Positions 16,401-23,941 of a DNA stretch of 64,000 nucleotides are shown in pieces. Under the pieces are notes generated by a model. That model was not told the origin of the DNA. It worked only from the letters and a program-made list of their open reading frames with translations, and did not search any database. Source of the DNA: Flavobacterium hungaricum (GTDB lineage Bacteria > Bacteroidota > Bacteroidia > Flavobacteriales > Flavobacteriaceae); contig NZ_PRDM01000002.1 of assembly GCF_015182285.1 (NCBI RefSeq), positions 806,001-870,000 on the forward strand, written 5' to 3'. Each line of letters starts with the position of its first letter. The first letter of the stretch is position 1. The translations under genes were made by a program, and so were the position numbers.

Positions 16401-17513
16401 TTACTGAATTGCGGTTTTAATTTCGTCTAATTTTAAATTTAAATGAACGCGGTAATATTGATTATCCTGTGTAATGGTTAGTTCGTGTGCGTTTGGATAA
16501 AGAAGATCAAGACGGCTTTGAATATTTACCAAGCCTATTCCAGAATTGTCAGGATCTTTGACATAGTTTTCGATCGTATTTTCGATCCAGAAATCGAGAT
16601 CATTATCTGAGATTAAAATCTTGATTTTTACATGAGCAGCGCCTTTATAATCTGTCCCGTATTTAAATGCATTTTCGACAAACGAAATCAGCAGTAAGGG
16701 TTCGATATATTTGTTTTTGGTGTCACCATGTACATTGATTACAATGTCTTCGATATTATTTAACCGCAGTTTTTGTAATTCAATATAATTTTGAATGTAA
16801 TTGATTTCTTTCTCTAAAGCCACCGTTTTATTGTCGGTTTCATACAACATATAGCGCATGAGTTCAGACAACGTCACGATGGCATCAGGAACCAAATCAG
16901 ATTTTTTATGTGCCAAAGAATAAATACTGTTTAAAGAATTGAATAAAAAATGCGGATTGGTTTGTTTGCGCAGATAAATTAATTCGGTATTTGTTCGGTG
17001 TGTTTCGGCTATTAATTTGTTTTGCTGATTGTTGTAGAACTCTGTCAAGGTTCTGATAATCGCACTAATAGTAATTACTAAAATGTAGAAAAAGGAAGGG
17101 CCTATTTTAAAAAACAACGGCTGTCGCATTTCTAATCGCTGGTGCATTCTGCCTCTTGGAAAAAAATGCGGATCGTGCGGCATCATCCTTTGCTGCATCA
17201 TGCTTTCGGGTCTTAGATGCCTAAACTCAGGAATAAAATAATTTATTCTGATAAGCATAAACACTGCAATAAGAATAAAAACGAAAGTAAAATAAAGCCA
17301 GTACTTTTTCTGCAGTAAAAAGGCAGGTACCAAATAAAAATAGTTCAGGTAAAACAAGACAATTCCCGTAATCCATTGTACATAAAAATCATTGTTAATC
17401 TTAAACGGACTTTCGTAAAACTGAATTAAAGAAGTCAGTATGAAGAAAACCCATATAGCACAATGGAATAATATCTTGTTATAGCCGGCATTTTTTAAGG
17501 TATCTATCTGCAT
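16401..17513 (-). CDS. LytS/YehU-type sensor histidine kinase
   Basis: A 370-aa membrane kinase of the His_kinase (PF06580) class. Four hydrophobic segments (~14-35, ~46-64, ~72-92 and ~133-155) flank a methionine/histidine-rich extracytoplasmic loop (MMQQRMMPHDPHFFPRGRMHQR), which could bind metal. The phosphoacceptor is in RKQTNPHFLFNSLNSIYSL (~residue 195). The ATPase part has ENAFKYG and GIGLVNIQSRLDLLYP. It starts one base after the DUF4907 stop and is followed by the dioxygenase and the LytTR regulator, its probable partner. Confidence 0.9.
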   Translation of the reverse strand: MQIDTLKNAGYNKILFHCAIWVFFILTSLIQFYESPFKINNDFYVQWITGIVLFYLNYFYLVPAFLLQKKYWLYFTFVFILIAVFMLIRINYFIPEFRHLRPESMMQQRMMPHDPHFFPRGRMHQRLEMRQPLFFKIGPSFFYILVITISAIIRTLTEFYNNQQNKLIAETHRTNTELIYLRKQTNPHFLFNSLNSIYSLAHKKSDLVPDAIVTLSELMRYMLYETDNKTVALEKEINYIQNYIELQKLRLNNIEDIVINVHGDTKNKYIEPLLLISFVENAFKYGTDYKGAAHVKIKILISDNDLDFWIENTIENYVKDPDNSGIGLVNIQSRLDLLYPNAHELTITQDNQYYRVHLNLKLDEIKTAIQ

Positions 17514-17514
17514 T

Positions 17515-17850
17515 TTAAAATTTTATTTTTAATAAAATTAAATCTTTTTTGGTTACCGTTGGCGATGTGTTTTTTTTGATTTTTTGTTTTACCAAATCAG
17601 CTGTTTTTAGAGCATCTTCTTCGGTCGCAAAACTTTTGGTATCACTTATGACCGGAATTATAGATTGTTTGATGATAATTTTGTTTTTATAAGCAATCGT
17701 ATATCCCCAGCCGGATTCTGTTTTAAAAGACGCCGTTTTTAAAACTTCTTTTCGATGACAGCTGTTCAGTATTAAAACAAAAAATAAAAAGACTAAAATC
17801 TTCTGAAGATTGCTCCAGAAGATTTTTTTAGGTTTAATTATCGTCGTCAC
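17515..17850 (-). CDS. DUF4907 family lipoprotein
   Basis: A small envelope protein, ~111 aa from a GTG at 17850. A hydrophobic stretch (KILVFLFFVLILNSC) ends in a lipobox cysteine, followed by the DUF4907 core with GWGYTIAYKNKIIIKQSIIPV and KSFATEEDALKTADLVKQKI. The frame is open upstream to ATGs at 17883-17889, inside the Kelch gene, but these give an overlong signal peptide. Either start overlaps the Kelch stop. A strong hairpin covers the signal-peptide codons. No function is known for DUF4907; it recurs beside Kelch proteins in this group, by my recollection. Confidence 0.8.
   Translation of the reverse strand: MTTIIKPKKIFWSNLQKILVFLFFVLILNSCHRKEVLKTASFKTESGWGYTIAYKNKIIIKQSIIPVISDTKSFATEEDALKTADLVKQKIKKNTSPTVTKKDLILLKIKF
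17795..17826 (-). promoter_or_regulatory. Hairpin at the Kelch/DUF4907 junction
   Basis: A perfect 11-bp stem (AAAATCTTCTG / CAGAAGATTTT, 10-nt loop) begins 8 bp after the Kelch stop and lies inside the first codons of DUF4907. On the minus strand it is followed by a T-rich run, so it could act as a leaky terminator or as a translational control element. Confidence 0.55.
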
Positions 17851-18841
17851 TTTGTTCGTCTTGTGGTTTAAATTCCCAGGCATCATCAAAATAAGTAGAT
17901 CCGATTCTTCCCAGCATATAAAAACCTCTGTTGTTGATCGTAAATCCTACTGCATCAGTTCTTGTTGCGCCTTCCATTGCGGTTCTTTCTACCCATAAAT
18001 CGGTGCTTGGATTATATTCCCAAACTGTTTTGATACTTTCGCCTCCTACAATATATCCTAAACCATTCATTGAGAAACTCGAAGCATTAGAACGTACAAT
18101 AGCGTAATCGTCATTGTAACTGTAATCGTCGTCAGTATCTTTATCGACATCACGTTTTCTTGTCCAACTGTCTGAAGCAGGATCAAATTCCCAGAAATCT
18201 TCTTGGTACACGCCATTATTAGTTCCTGTTACCAAATAGGCTTTATCTGAAATTACAAATACTGTTGCATTACGTCTTTTATTACCGCTGAAACCGTTTA
18301 CAAGTGTCCAAGTATTGGCAGTATCATCATATTGATAGAAATCTTTTAAATAGTTTCCATCATAACCCGTTCCGAAATACGCTTTGCCGCCCGCCTGAAA
18401 ACCAACTGCAGCGTAACGTGCCGTTCCTGCAAAATCTGTTTTTTGTGTCCAACTGTTACTTGTTGGGTCGTATTGAAAAAAATCTTTTAGTTTATTCGTC
18501 CCGTCATAGCCTAATCCGACATAACCTTTGTCGTTTAATGCAAAACTAGAAGCAGAACTTCTTCCAACCCCTGTAAAATCTGCTTTTTGCTCCCAATAAT
18601 CTCCATTAGAGTTGTAAGCCCATAAATCTTTCAAATAAACATCTCCGGTATAACCCGTTGCTACGTAAGCGTAATCTCCAATAACAAAACTGGTAGCACT
18701 AGATCTTGCCGGTCCGTCAAACGCCGATTTTTTAATCCAGTTTCCAACCAATTCATCATCGTCATCATCATTACTGCAGCTTACAAAAAAGAGGCTCGAA
18801 AAAAGTACCGTGAATAATATTCCTTTTTTTAGATTAATCAT
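17834..18841 (-). CDS. Kelch-repeat beta-propeller lipoprotein
   Basis: A 335-aa protein with a lipoprotein signal (VLFSSLFFVSC, then SNDDDDDE). The rest is six tandem Kelch-type blades of ~48 residues (about 35-325), each with W-x-K-x-x-F-x-G-x-x-R-x-x-A, an internal GYxG or GxG turn and a D-x-W-x-Y motif; these should close a propeller. The acidic region DKDTDDDYSYNDDY (~225-240) is an insertion in blade 5. Bacterial lipoprotein propellers of this sort are usually surface binding proteins; no catalytic residues are apparent. It lies 16 bp after the DUF6268 gene in the operon. Confidence 0.9.
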   Translation of the reverse strand: MINLKKGILFTVLFSSLFFVSCSNDDDDDELVGNWIKKSAFDGPARSSATSFVIGDYAYVATGYTGDVYLKDLWAYNSNGDYWEQKADFTGVGRSSASSFALNDKGYVGLGYDGTNKLKDFFQYDPTSNSWTQKTDFAGTARYAAVGFQAGGKAYFGTGYDGNYLKDFYQYDDTANTWTLVNGFSGNKRRNATVFVISDKAYLVTGTNNGVYQEDFWEFDPASDSWTRKRDVDKDTDDDYSYNDDYAIVRSNASSFSMNGLGYIVGGESIKTVWEYNPSTDLWVERTAMEGATRTDAVGFTINNRGFYMLGRIGSTYFDDAWEFKPQDEQSDDDN

Positions 18842-18857
18842 AGTGTATTAAATTTAT

Positions 18858-19700
18858 TTATTGTTTGTATTTGATGCCAATTCCTAAGACATAACCGTTA
18901 CCAGTTCTAAAATCATAGACTTTGTTATTACTGTCGTTTAAGAGCTCGTATTTTTTATTAAAATCGTATCCAGCTTTAAAATTCAGAAACCAGTTTTTGT
19001 CTACATTTCTTTCGTATTCAACTGCTGTAGTCATTTGTGACAAAACAGCTTTTGAAGCCGTGGTATCCCAATTTTTATGGGTGTCTAAATGATAATAACT
19101 TCCGTTAAATTGATTCATCAGACTAAAAGCATTTCGAGCATTATTAGAGTAGGAAAATTTAGAATCTGGAAAACCTATTTTTAAATCTAAACTTTCATTT
19201 ATCCTGTAATCCAAATTGACAATAGGCGTAAATTTTGGAGCACCAAAAATGGTTGTCCGGGCCGCTCCAATTTCTAAAGCGATTGCGGTATTAATTTGTT
19301 TTTTGGCGCTAATGCTTCCCAAAACATACCAATCTTTCCAGTCTAAATACTGCTCAAAACCCGCCGTTGGTGTTACAGCTAAAATCCATTTGAATTGATT
19401 TGACATCTCATGCGAAAATTCGAGTTTATTCTGAATCAAATTCAGTCGATTTAGAGCTGGAAGAGATTCATATGTATTTGAATCGTAATTCAATTTCAAA
19501 TTCGAATATTCTACTGTATTTGTAAACTGATTAGTATCGTTTATTTTCTTTTTATAAGTCAATCCAATATTGGTTTCATTGAAGTCTATCTTGTCAGTTG
19601 GTTCTGTTTTAATATTCACATTCGCTGAAAAATTTTCCTGCGCATGAAGACCAAAGAACGAAATCGAAAAAACGGAACAAATTATAAACCTTACTCTCAT
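18858..19700 (-). CDS. DUF6268-type outer-membrane beta-barrel protein
   Basis: A 280-aa protein with signal peptide (~20 residues ending LHAQ) and an alternating polar/aromatic strand pattern ending VLGIGIKYKQ, as expected for an outer-membrane barrel of about 10-12 strands. Features such as IGFPDSKFSYSNN fit the DUF6268 family. It is the first gene of the minus-strand operon, with a TACTTTTG box 17 bp before its ATG. Function unknown; probably the membrane partner of the Kelch lipoprotein, by position. Confidence 0.75.
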   Translation of the reverse strand: MRVRFIICSVFSISFFGLHAQENFSANVNIKTEPTDKIDFNETNIGLTYKKKINDTNQFTNTVEYSNLKLNYDSNTYESLPALNRLNLIQNKLEFSHEMSNQFKWILAVTPTAGFEQYLDWKDWYVLGSISAKKQINTAIALEIGAARTTIFGAPKFTPIVNLDYRINESLDLKIGFPDSKFSYSNNARNAFSLMNQFNGSYYHLDTHKNWDTTASKAVLSQMTTAVEYERNVDKNWFLNFKAGYDFNKKYELLNDSNNKVYDFRTGNGYVLGIGIKYKQ

Positions 19701-19717
19701 TACTTATTTTATTGGCT

Positions 19718-19725
19718 CAAAAGTA
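19718..19725 (-). promoter_or_regulatory. Candidate -7 box of the DUF6268-Kelch-LytSR operon
   Basis: On the minus strand TACTTTTG matches TAnnTTTG 17 bp before the first gene. There is no recognisable upstream TTG box; a GCTGTTTT element lies in its place, which suggests an activator-dependent promoter. Confidence 0.5.
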
Positions 19726-19733
19726 GGAGGACA

Positions 19734-19820
19734 GCTGTTTTAAAAAAAAGAATATATATGTATGATGATTTTTGATAGACAAAACAGCCTTTTTCAGGGT
19801 CGAATTAAAACTTTAGTTCG
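19734..19820. promoter_or_regulatory. Candidate operator elements between divergent operons
   Basis: Two dyads lie in the 231-bp divergent gap. GCTGTTTT (19734-19741) and AAAACAGC (19781-19788) are an inverted pair 39 bp apart. CGAATTAAAACTTTAGTTCG (19801-19820) is a near-perfect 20-bp palindrome with one G-T mismatch pair. They are natural candidates for the LytTR regulator encoded in the operon, but no binding data are implied. Confidence 0.4.
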
Positions 19821-19908
19821 ATTATCCTATTGTAGATGTTTTTGTCCTGTTTGTAGTCTTAAAAAGCGGGATAGTATATGTTATTAGGTGACGCAGGAAG
19901 CACCCTTC

Positions 19909-19916
19909 TATATTTG
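19909..19916 (+). promoter_or_regulatory. Candidate -7 box for the DUF4270 operon
   Basis: TATATTTG matches TAnnTTTG and ends 15 bp before the ATG of the DUF4270 gene. No upstream TTG box is present at normal spacing. Confidence 0.5.
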
Positions 19917-19931
19917 TGCAAAAAATGAATT

Positions 19932-21260
19932 ATGCATAAGTTATTATTGGTTTTGTTTTGTATTGCTGCAATAGTTTCCTGCGGAACAGATACAGATGCG
20001 GGGGAGTTTGTAGTGGGCTCAGATTATCTGGCTGTAAATAATAAAGTAATTATGATTGATACCGTTACGGTAGAAATGTCAACGATAAATTTTGATTCGC
20101 TGGTCACTTCAAGCAAAAACAGGATTTTGGTTGGAAATTACGATGATCCCATTTTCGGGAAAGTAAAGTCAGACAGCTATTTTCAGCTTTCTACAGACAC
20201 GTATGCGCTGGTAAATTCAGGATCCGATACGCAGGCAGTAAATTATGTTTTTGATTCGATCTCGATGATTTTAAAATATGATAATTATTATTATGGAGAT
20301 ACCACAAAAGTGCAGACTTTTAATATTCATAGACTGACCCAAAAAGTAAAACCCAATACGGACGATAATAATTTTTATAATAACTCTGCTTTAAGCTATG
20401 GCAGCGAAAGTCTCGGAACTATTTCGTATAAACCCAGACCGATCCAAAAAGACTCTATTAATATTAAAATGAGTGATGTATTTGGTTCAGAGCTTTTTCA
20501 AAAAATCAAAAAAAGAGAAATTACAGATTTTGATAGTTTTACAGAATACTTCAAAGGGCTTGTTCTGGTTCCCGAAAATTCGAATTCCTCTAGTGTAATC
20601 GGCTTTAGTGTCGGAAACAGCAAGGTTCGTTTGTATTATTCAAAATATCAGGCAGATACAGATGAGGAGTCTTTTTATATTGATTTTACCATTAAAGATG
20701 TTGCCAAACAGTTTAATTCTATTTCATTAGATAAAACAGGAACATTGCTGCAGAACCTTCCTATTTCGAGCAGTAAACTTTCCAGTCTTTTAACCAATAA
20801 TCAAGGTTTTATTCAGTCCGGAACAGGAGTTGCCTGTAAGATTGACTTTCCCAATATCAAACAGCTCAAATATATCGCAGATAACGGAGCGATAATAGAT
20901 GCCGAACTGATTTTGAAACCCGTTAATAATTCTTATTCAGAAAACTATCCCCTGGCAGATTCGCTTCAGATTTATGTTGGCGATAATTTAAATCGAATAA
21001 GCGGCGTAATGGTAAATTCTGCAGGAACAACCGTTTATGGCTTGCTGAATAAAAAAAGTGATGAATTTAATGAGAATGTTGGTTACACCATTCCTGTTGG
21101 AACCTTTCTTCAAAAAGAAATGCTGAAACAATCAGATTCAAGATCATCACTGATTTTAACGATGCCCGGAATCTCAAAGACAGTTAATAGAATTGTTTTA
21201 GGAGATCAGAAACATGTGAACAATAAAATCCAATTGAAAATTTATTACCTCTCTTATTAG
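19932..21260 (+). CDS. DUF4270 family lipoprotein
   Basis: A 442-aa protein with a short lipoprotein signal (LLLVLFCIAAIVSC). The mature part opens DAGEFVVGSDYLAVNNKVIMIDTVTVEMSTI and soon has RILVGNYDDPIFGKVKSDSYFQL, both characteristic of DUF4270. The rest is beta-rich with no catalytic motif, consistent with a surface or outer-membrane-associated binding protein. It is divergent from the Kelch operon and its stop is directly followed by the ATG of an outer-membrane protein, so the two are coupled. Confidence 0.85.
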   Translation: MHKLLLVLFCIAAIVSCGTDTDAGEFVVGSDYLAVNNKVIMIDTVTVEMSTINFDSLVTSSKNRILVGNYDDPIFGKVKSDSYFQLSTDTYALVNSGSDTQAVNYVFDSISMILKYDNYYYGDTTKVQTFNIHRLTQKVKPNTDDNNFYNNSALSYGSESLGTISYKPRPIQKDSINIKMSDVFGSELFQKIKKREITDFDSFTEYFKGLVLVPENSNSSSVIGFSVGNSKVRLYYSKYQADTDEESFYIDFTIKDVAKQFNSISLDKTGTLLQNLPISSSKLSSLLTNNQGFIQSGTGVACKIDFPNIKQLKYIADNGAIIDAELILKPVNNSYSENYPLADSLQIYVGDNLNRISGVMVNSAGTTVYGLLNKKSDEFNENVGYTIPVGTFLQKEMLKQSDSRSSLILTMPGISKTVNRIVLGDQKHVNNKIQLKIYYLSY

Positions 21261-22496
21261 ATGAAAAATAAAATCTTTTTTTTAAGCTGTTTCATTTGCA
21301 TGTCAATTGGGGCGTTCGCTCAAAGTATTTCCAGTTCTCCATATTCACTATATGGAGTAGGGAGTTTGTATGAGTCCGATTTTGGAGTACTGCCATCTAT
21401 TGGGTCAGCAGGTATAGCATTGCCTTCAACAACTTTTATCAATAATCTTAATCCTGCCTCTTTAGGGTCTATGGCCCAAAATCATTTTCTATTTGATATT
21501 GGAGGTAAAGCCTTGGCAACAACTTATCAAAGCAGTTCGAAAACAGAGAAACGAAATAATTTTCAGTTTTCACATTTGGCTTTTGCATTTCCTGTTACTA
21601 AGAATTCGGGTTTTAGCGTTTCATTGCAGCCTTATTCGAGCGCTGCTTTTAAAATTTCTAATTTAAAACTTCCCATTTCAGACAGTCAGGAATCTTACTA
21701 TTTAACCGCTGCGGGATCTGGAGGACTTAACAATTTGAGTTTCTCTTACGGATATCGATTTGGAAGCAAATTAACAGTAGGTGCCTCTGGAACTGTTTTG
21801 TTTGGTAATACGGTAGAAGACAGAGCTTTTTTGGTAAACACAGCTATAACAACTATTCATAAAAAAACCGATTATAACGGACTTAGAGCCAATTTGGGCG
21901 CACAGTTTAAAATCGATTCTACTCTTACAATTGGAACTACTTTTAAAGTGCCTTCGCAAATTAAAGCTTCCAAAGTACAATCTGTGGCAGTTATTGCAGA
22001 TGAAGTAACAACTTCTATTGAAACAGATAAAGCTTCAGATGTAGATGATTATTACATGCCCCTTGAAATTGGTTTTGGAATTAGTAAACGTTTCAAAAAC
22101 AATGTCAACATGACTTTAGACTATGAAAAAAGTTTTTGGAATGAGACTGGTCAATCAGATATTTATGGAGATTTTGTCAATCAAGATCGTTATGCACTTG
22201 GTTTTACCTACAGCGCCAAGAAAAATGTTAGAAAGTACTGGGATCGTATACAATATGCAGCTGGTGTAAATTTTGACACCGGATATCTGGAAGTTGATGG
22301 TAAAAGGGTAAATAACGCAGCTTTTACAATCGGACTTTCGCTGCCAATTGAGAATACATTTTCAGCACTTAATATTTCATATTCATATGGACAAAAAGGA
22401 AGAATTGCAGATAATTTAATTAAAGAAAATTATCATAAGATTTCACTAAATCTATCTTTAGACGGAATCTGGTTCCTGAAACGAAAAATAGAGTAG
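21261..22496 (+). CDS. Outer-membrane beta-barrel protein (FadL/PorV-like)
   Basis: A 411-aa protein with signal peptide ending GAFAQ (~20 residues), a conserved-looking plug region (SSSPYSLYGVGSLYESDFGVLPSIGSAGIA, NNLNPASLGSM) and about 14 predicted strands ending ISLNLSLDGIWFLKRKIE. The early GxAGxA and NPA(S/A) features resemble FadL/PorV transporters, though overall identity cannot be judged by eye. The ATG abuts the DUF4270 stop. It may bind or shuttle the DUF4270 lipoprotein; alternatively it transports a hydrophobic substrate. It converges with murI, 1 bp away. Confidence 0.8.
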   Translation: MKNKIFFLSCFICMSIGAFAQSISSSPYSLYGVGSLYESDFGVLPSIGSAGIALPSTTFINNLNPASLGSMAQNHFLFDIGGKALATTYQSSSKTEKRNNFQFSHLAFAFPVTKNSGFSVSLQPYSSAAFKISNLKLPISDSQESYYLTAAGSGGLNNLSFSYGYRFGSKLTVGASGTVLFGNTVEDRAFLVNTAITTIHKKTDYNGLRANLGAQFKIDSTLTIGTTFKVPSQIKASKVQSVAVIADEVTTSIETDKASDVDDYYMPLEIGFGISKRFKNNVNMTLDYEKSFWNETGQSDIYGDFVNQDRYALGFTYSAKKNVRKYWDRIQYAAGVNFDTGYLEVDGKRVNNAAFTIGLSLPIENTFSALNISYSYGQKGRIADNLIKENYHKISLNLSLDGIWFLKRKIE

Positions 22497-22497
22497 T

Positions 22498-23274
22498 CTA
22501 AAAATCTTTTTCTATAACCGGATATTTGTATTCTAAAATAGATTCTAAAACCGCAGGATTCGAATTGACATAAAAAATAGGTTCGCTTTCGGGCTGATCT
22601 GTAAATCCTGCTTTTTCGCGAAGCACATTTTGTGTTTGTCTTGCTACGGCTTCTCCAGAATCAATAATTTGAATGTGTTCTGGCAGTATTTTTTTAATCT
22701 GCGGAATTAAATATGGATAATGACTGCAGCCTAAAACAAGATAATCAATGTTTGCTTCAATCATTGGCTTTAAATAAGATTCCAATAATTGTGTCATTTC
22801 TGGAGAATACAAATTTCCATCTTCAATAAGCTGTACCAATCCATAGCCGACCTGCTCAATGATTTTGGTGTTCTGGAACATTTCAGCAGTTTTATTAAAC
22901 AATTCACTGTTAAGTGTTCCTTTCGTGGCTAGTATGCCTATTACTTGTGTTTTAGAATTGTTGGCCGCAGGTTTAATCGCAGGTTCTATTCCTATAAACG
23001 GAATATCATAATCGGCACGAAGTTCTCTTATGGCATTTGTAGTTGCAGTATTACAAGCTACAACAATTAATTTGCAGTTTTGCTCCAGCAGAAAATCAAC
23101 ATTTTTTTTACTCAATGCAACAATCTCTTCTTTTGTTCTTTGACCATAAGGAGCATTTTTGCTGTCTGCTAAATAAATCGTTTTTTCGTTAGGAAGTAAC
23201 TCGTGAATGGCATTCCAAATGGAAGTCCCTCCAATTCCAGAATCAAAAACGCCTATAGGATTGTTGTTTGTCAT
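22498..23274 (-). CDS. murI: Glutamate racemase
   Basis: A 258-aa enzyme that converts L- to D-glutamate for peptidoglycan. It has the N-terminal IGVFDSGIGG, Asp11/Ser12, PYG at 42-44, catalytic Cys74 in VACNTATTN and the second catalytic Cys in LVLGCSHYPYL (~residue 184). Full length. It is the last gene of the minus-strand envelope block but follows a strong terminator and has its own TAAATTTG box immediately before the ATG, so it is probably transcribed on its own. Confidence 0.96.
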   Translation of the reverse strand: MTNNNPIGVFDSGIGGTSIWNAIHELLPNEKTIYLADSKNAPYGQRTKEEIVALSKKNVDFLLEQNCKLIVVACNTATTNAIRELRADYDIPFIGIEPAIKPAANNSKTQVIGILATKGTLNSELFNKTAEMFQNTKIIEQVGYGLVQLIEDGNLYSPEMTQLLESYLKPMIEANIDYLVLGCSHYPYLIPQIKKILPEHIQIIDSGEAVARQTQNVLREKAGFTDQPESEPIFYVNSNPAVLESILEYKYPVIEKDF

Positions 23275-23278
23275 AAAG

Positions 23279-23286
23279 CAAATTTA
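23279..23286 (-). promoter_or_regulatory. Candidate -7 box for murI
   Basis: On the minus strand TAAATTTG ends only 4 bp before the murI ATG. If used, the mRNA would be nearly leaderless. Confidence 0.4.
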
Positions 23287-23370
23287 ATATTTTTTAATCT
23301 AATTAGTTGTTCTAATTTAATTCAAATTTGACAATTATAGAATAGAATTTCTTTTAAATTATTGTAAAAA

Positions 23371-23401
23371 AAAACTGTTCAAAATAGAATTGAACAGTTT
23401 T
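23371..23401 (-). terminator. Intrinsic terminator after ompH
   Basis: A perfect 12-bp stem (AAAACTGTTCAA / TTGAACAGTTTT, 7-nt loop) followed by a T-run on the minus strand, 22 bp beyond the second OmpH gene. Confidence 0.88.
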
Positions 23402-23423
23402 TAAAAATAAGTTTTTTTGTTTC

Positions 23424-23927
23424 TTAGAAACCTAAATCTTTTTTTACATCAGCAGTGATGTTTGGACCATCAGCTAATAATAAAGTAGAACCGTCTAATA
23501 CGTATTGGAATCCTTTAGCTTTTCCAACTTTTTGGATAGAAGTTCTTACTTTCTCCATTAAAGGTTTAACGATGTCAGTTTCTTTTTGTTGTAATTCTTT
23601 TTGAGCATTGTCTCTGTAATCAACAATTCTTTTTTGCATGTCTTGAACTTCTTTAGAACGCTCTCCGTTTACAGCATCAGTAACAGTTGCAGCTTCAGCT
23701 TCGTACTTTTTAATTTTTACTTGATATTCATCAACCATTTTTTTGTATTCAGCATCATATGTACCACTTAATTTTTGCAGTTGGTTTTGAGCATCCAGCA
23801 TAGCCGGCATTTTCGACATGATTTCGCTTACATCAACATGAGCTACCTTCGCTTGCGCATTCATTGTGTTACTTGCTCCTAAAATAAGTATTGCAGCAAT
23901 TAGTAAAGTTTTGATTTGTTTCATCAT
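23424..23927 (-). CDS. OmpH/Skp family periplasmic chaperone 2
   Basis: A 167-aa protein with a signal peptide ending MNAQ (~25 residues) and a Skp-like body: a strand (KVAHVDVSEIMSKMP), a long coiled-coil tentacle pair (~45-125) and a C-terminal strand (GFQYVLDGSTLLLADG). Skp chaperones hold unfolded outer-membrane proteins in the periplasm. It lies 14 bp after a second, longer OmpH gene and downstream of bamA, the classical arrangement. The second ATG (23924) is equally likely as start. Confidence 0.93.
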   Translation of the reverse strand: MMKQIKTLLIAAILILGASNTMNAQAKVAHVDVSEIMSKMPAMLDAQNQLQKLSGTYDAEYKKMVDEYQVKIKKYEAEAATVTDAVNGERSKEVQDMQKRIVDYRDNAQKELQQKETDIVKPLMEKVRTSIQKVGKAKGFQYVLDGSTLLLADGPNITADVKKDLGF

Positions 23928-23941
23928 TTTTAAAATATTAA

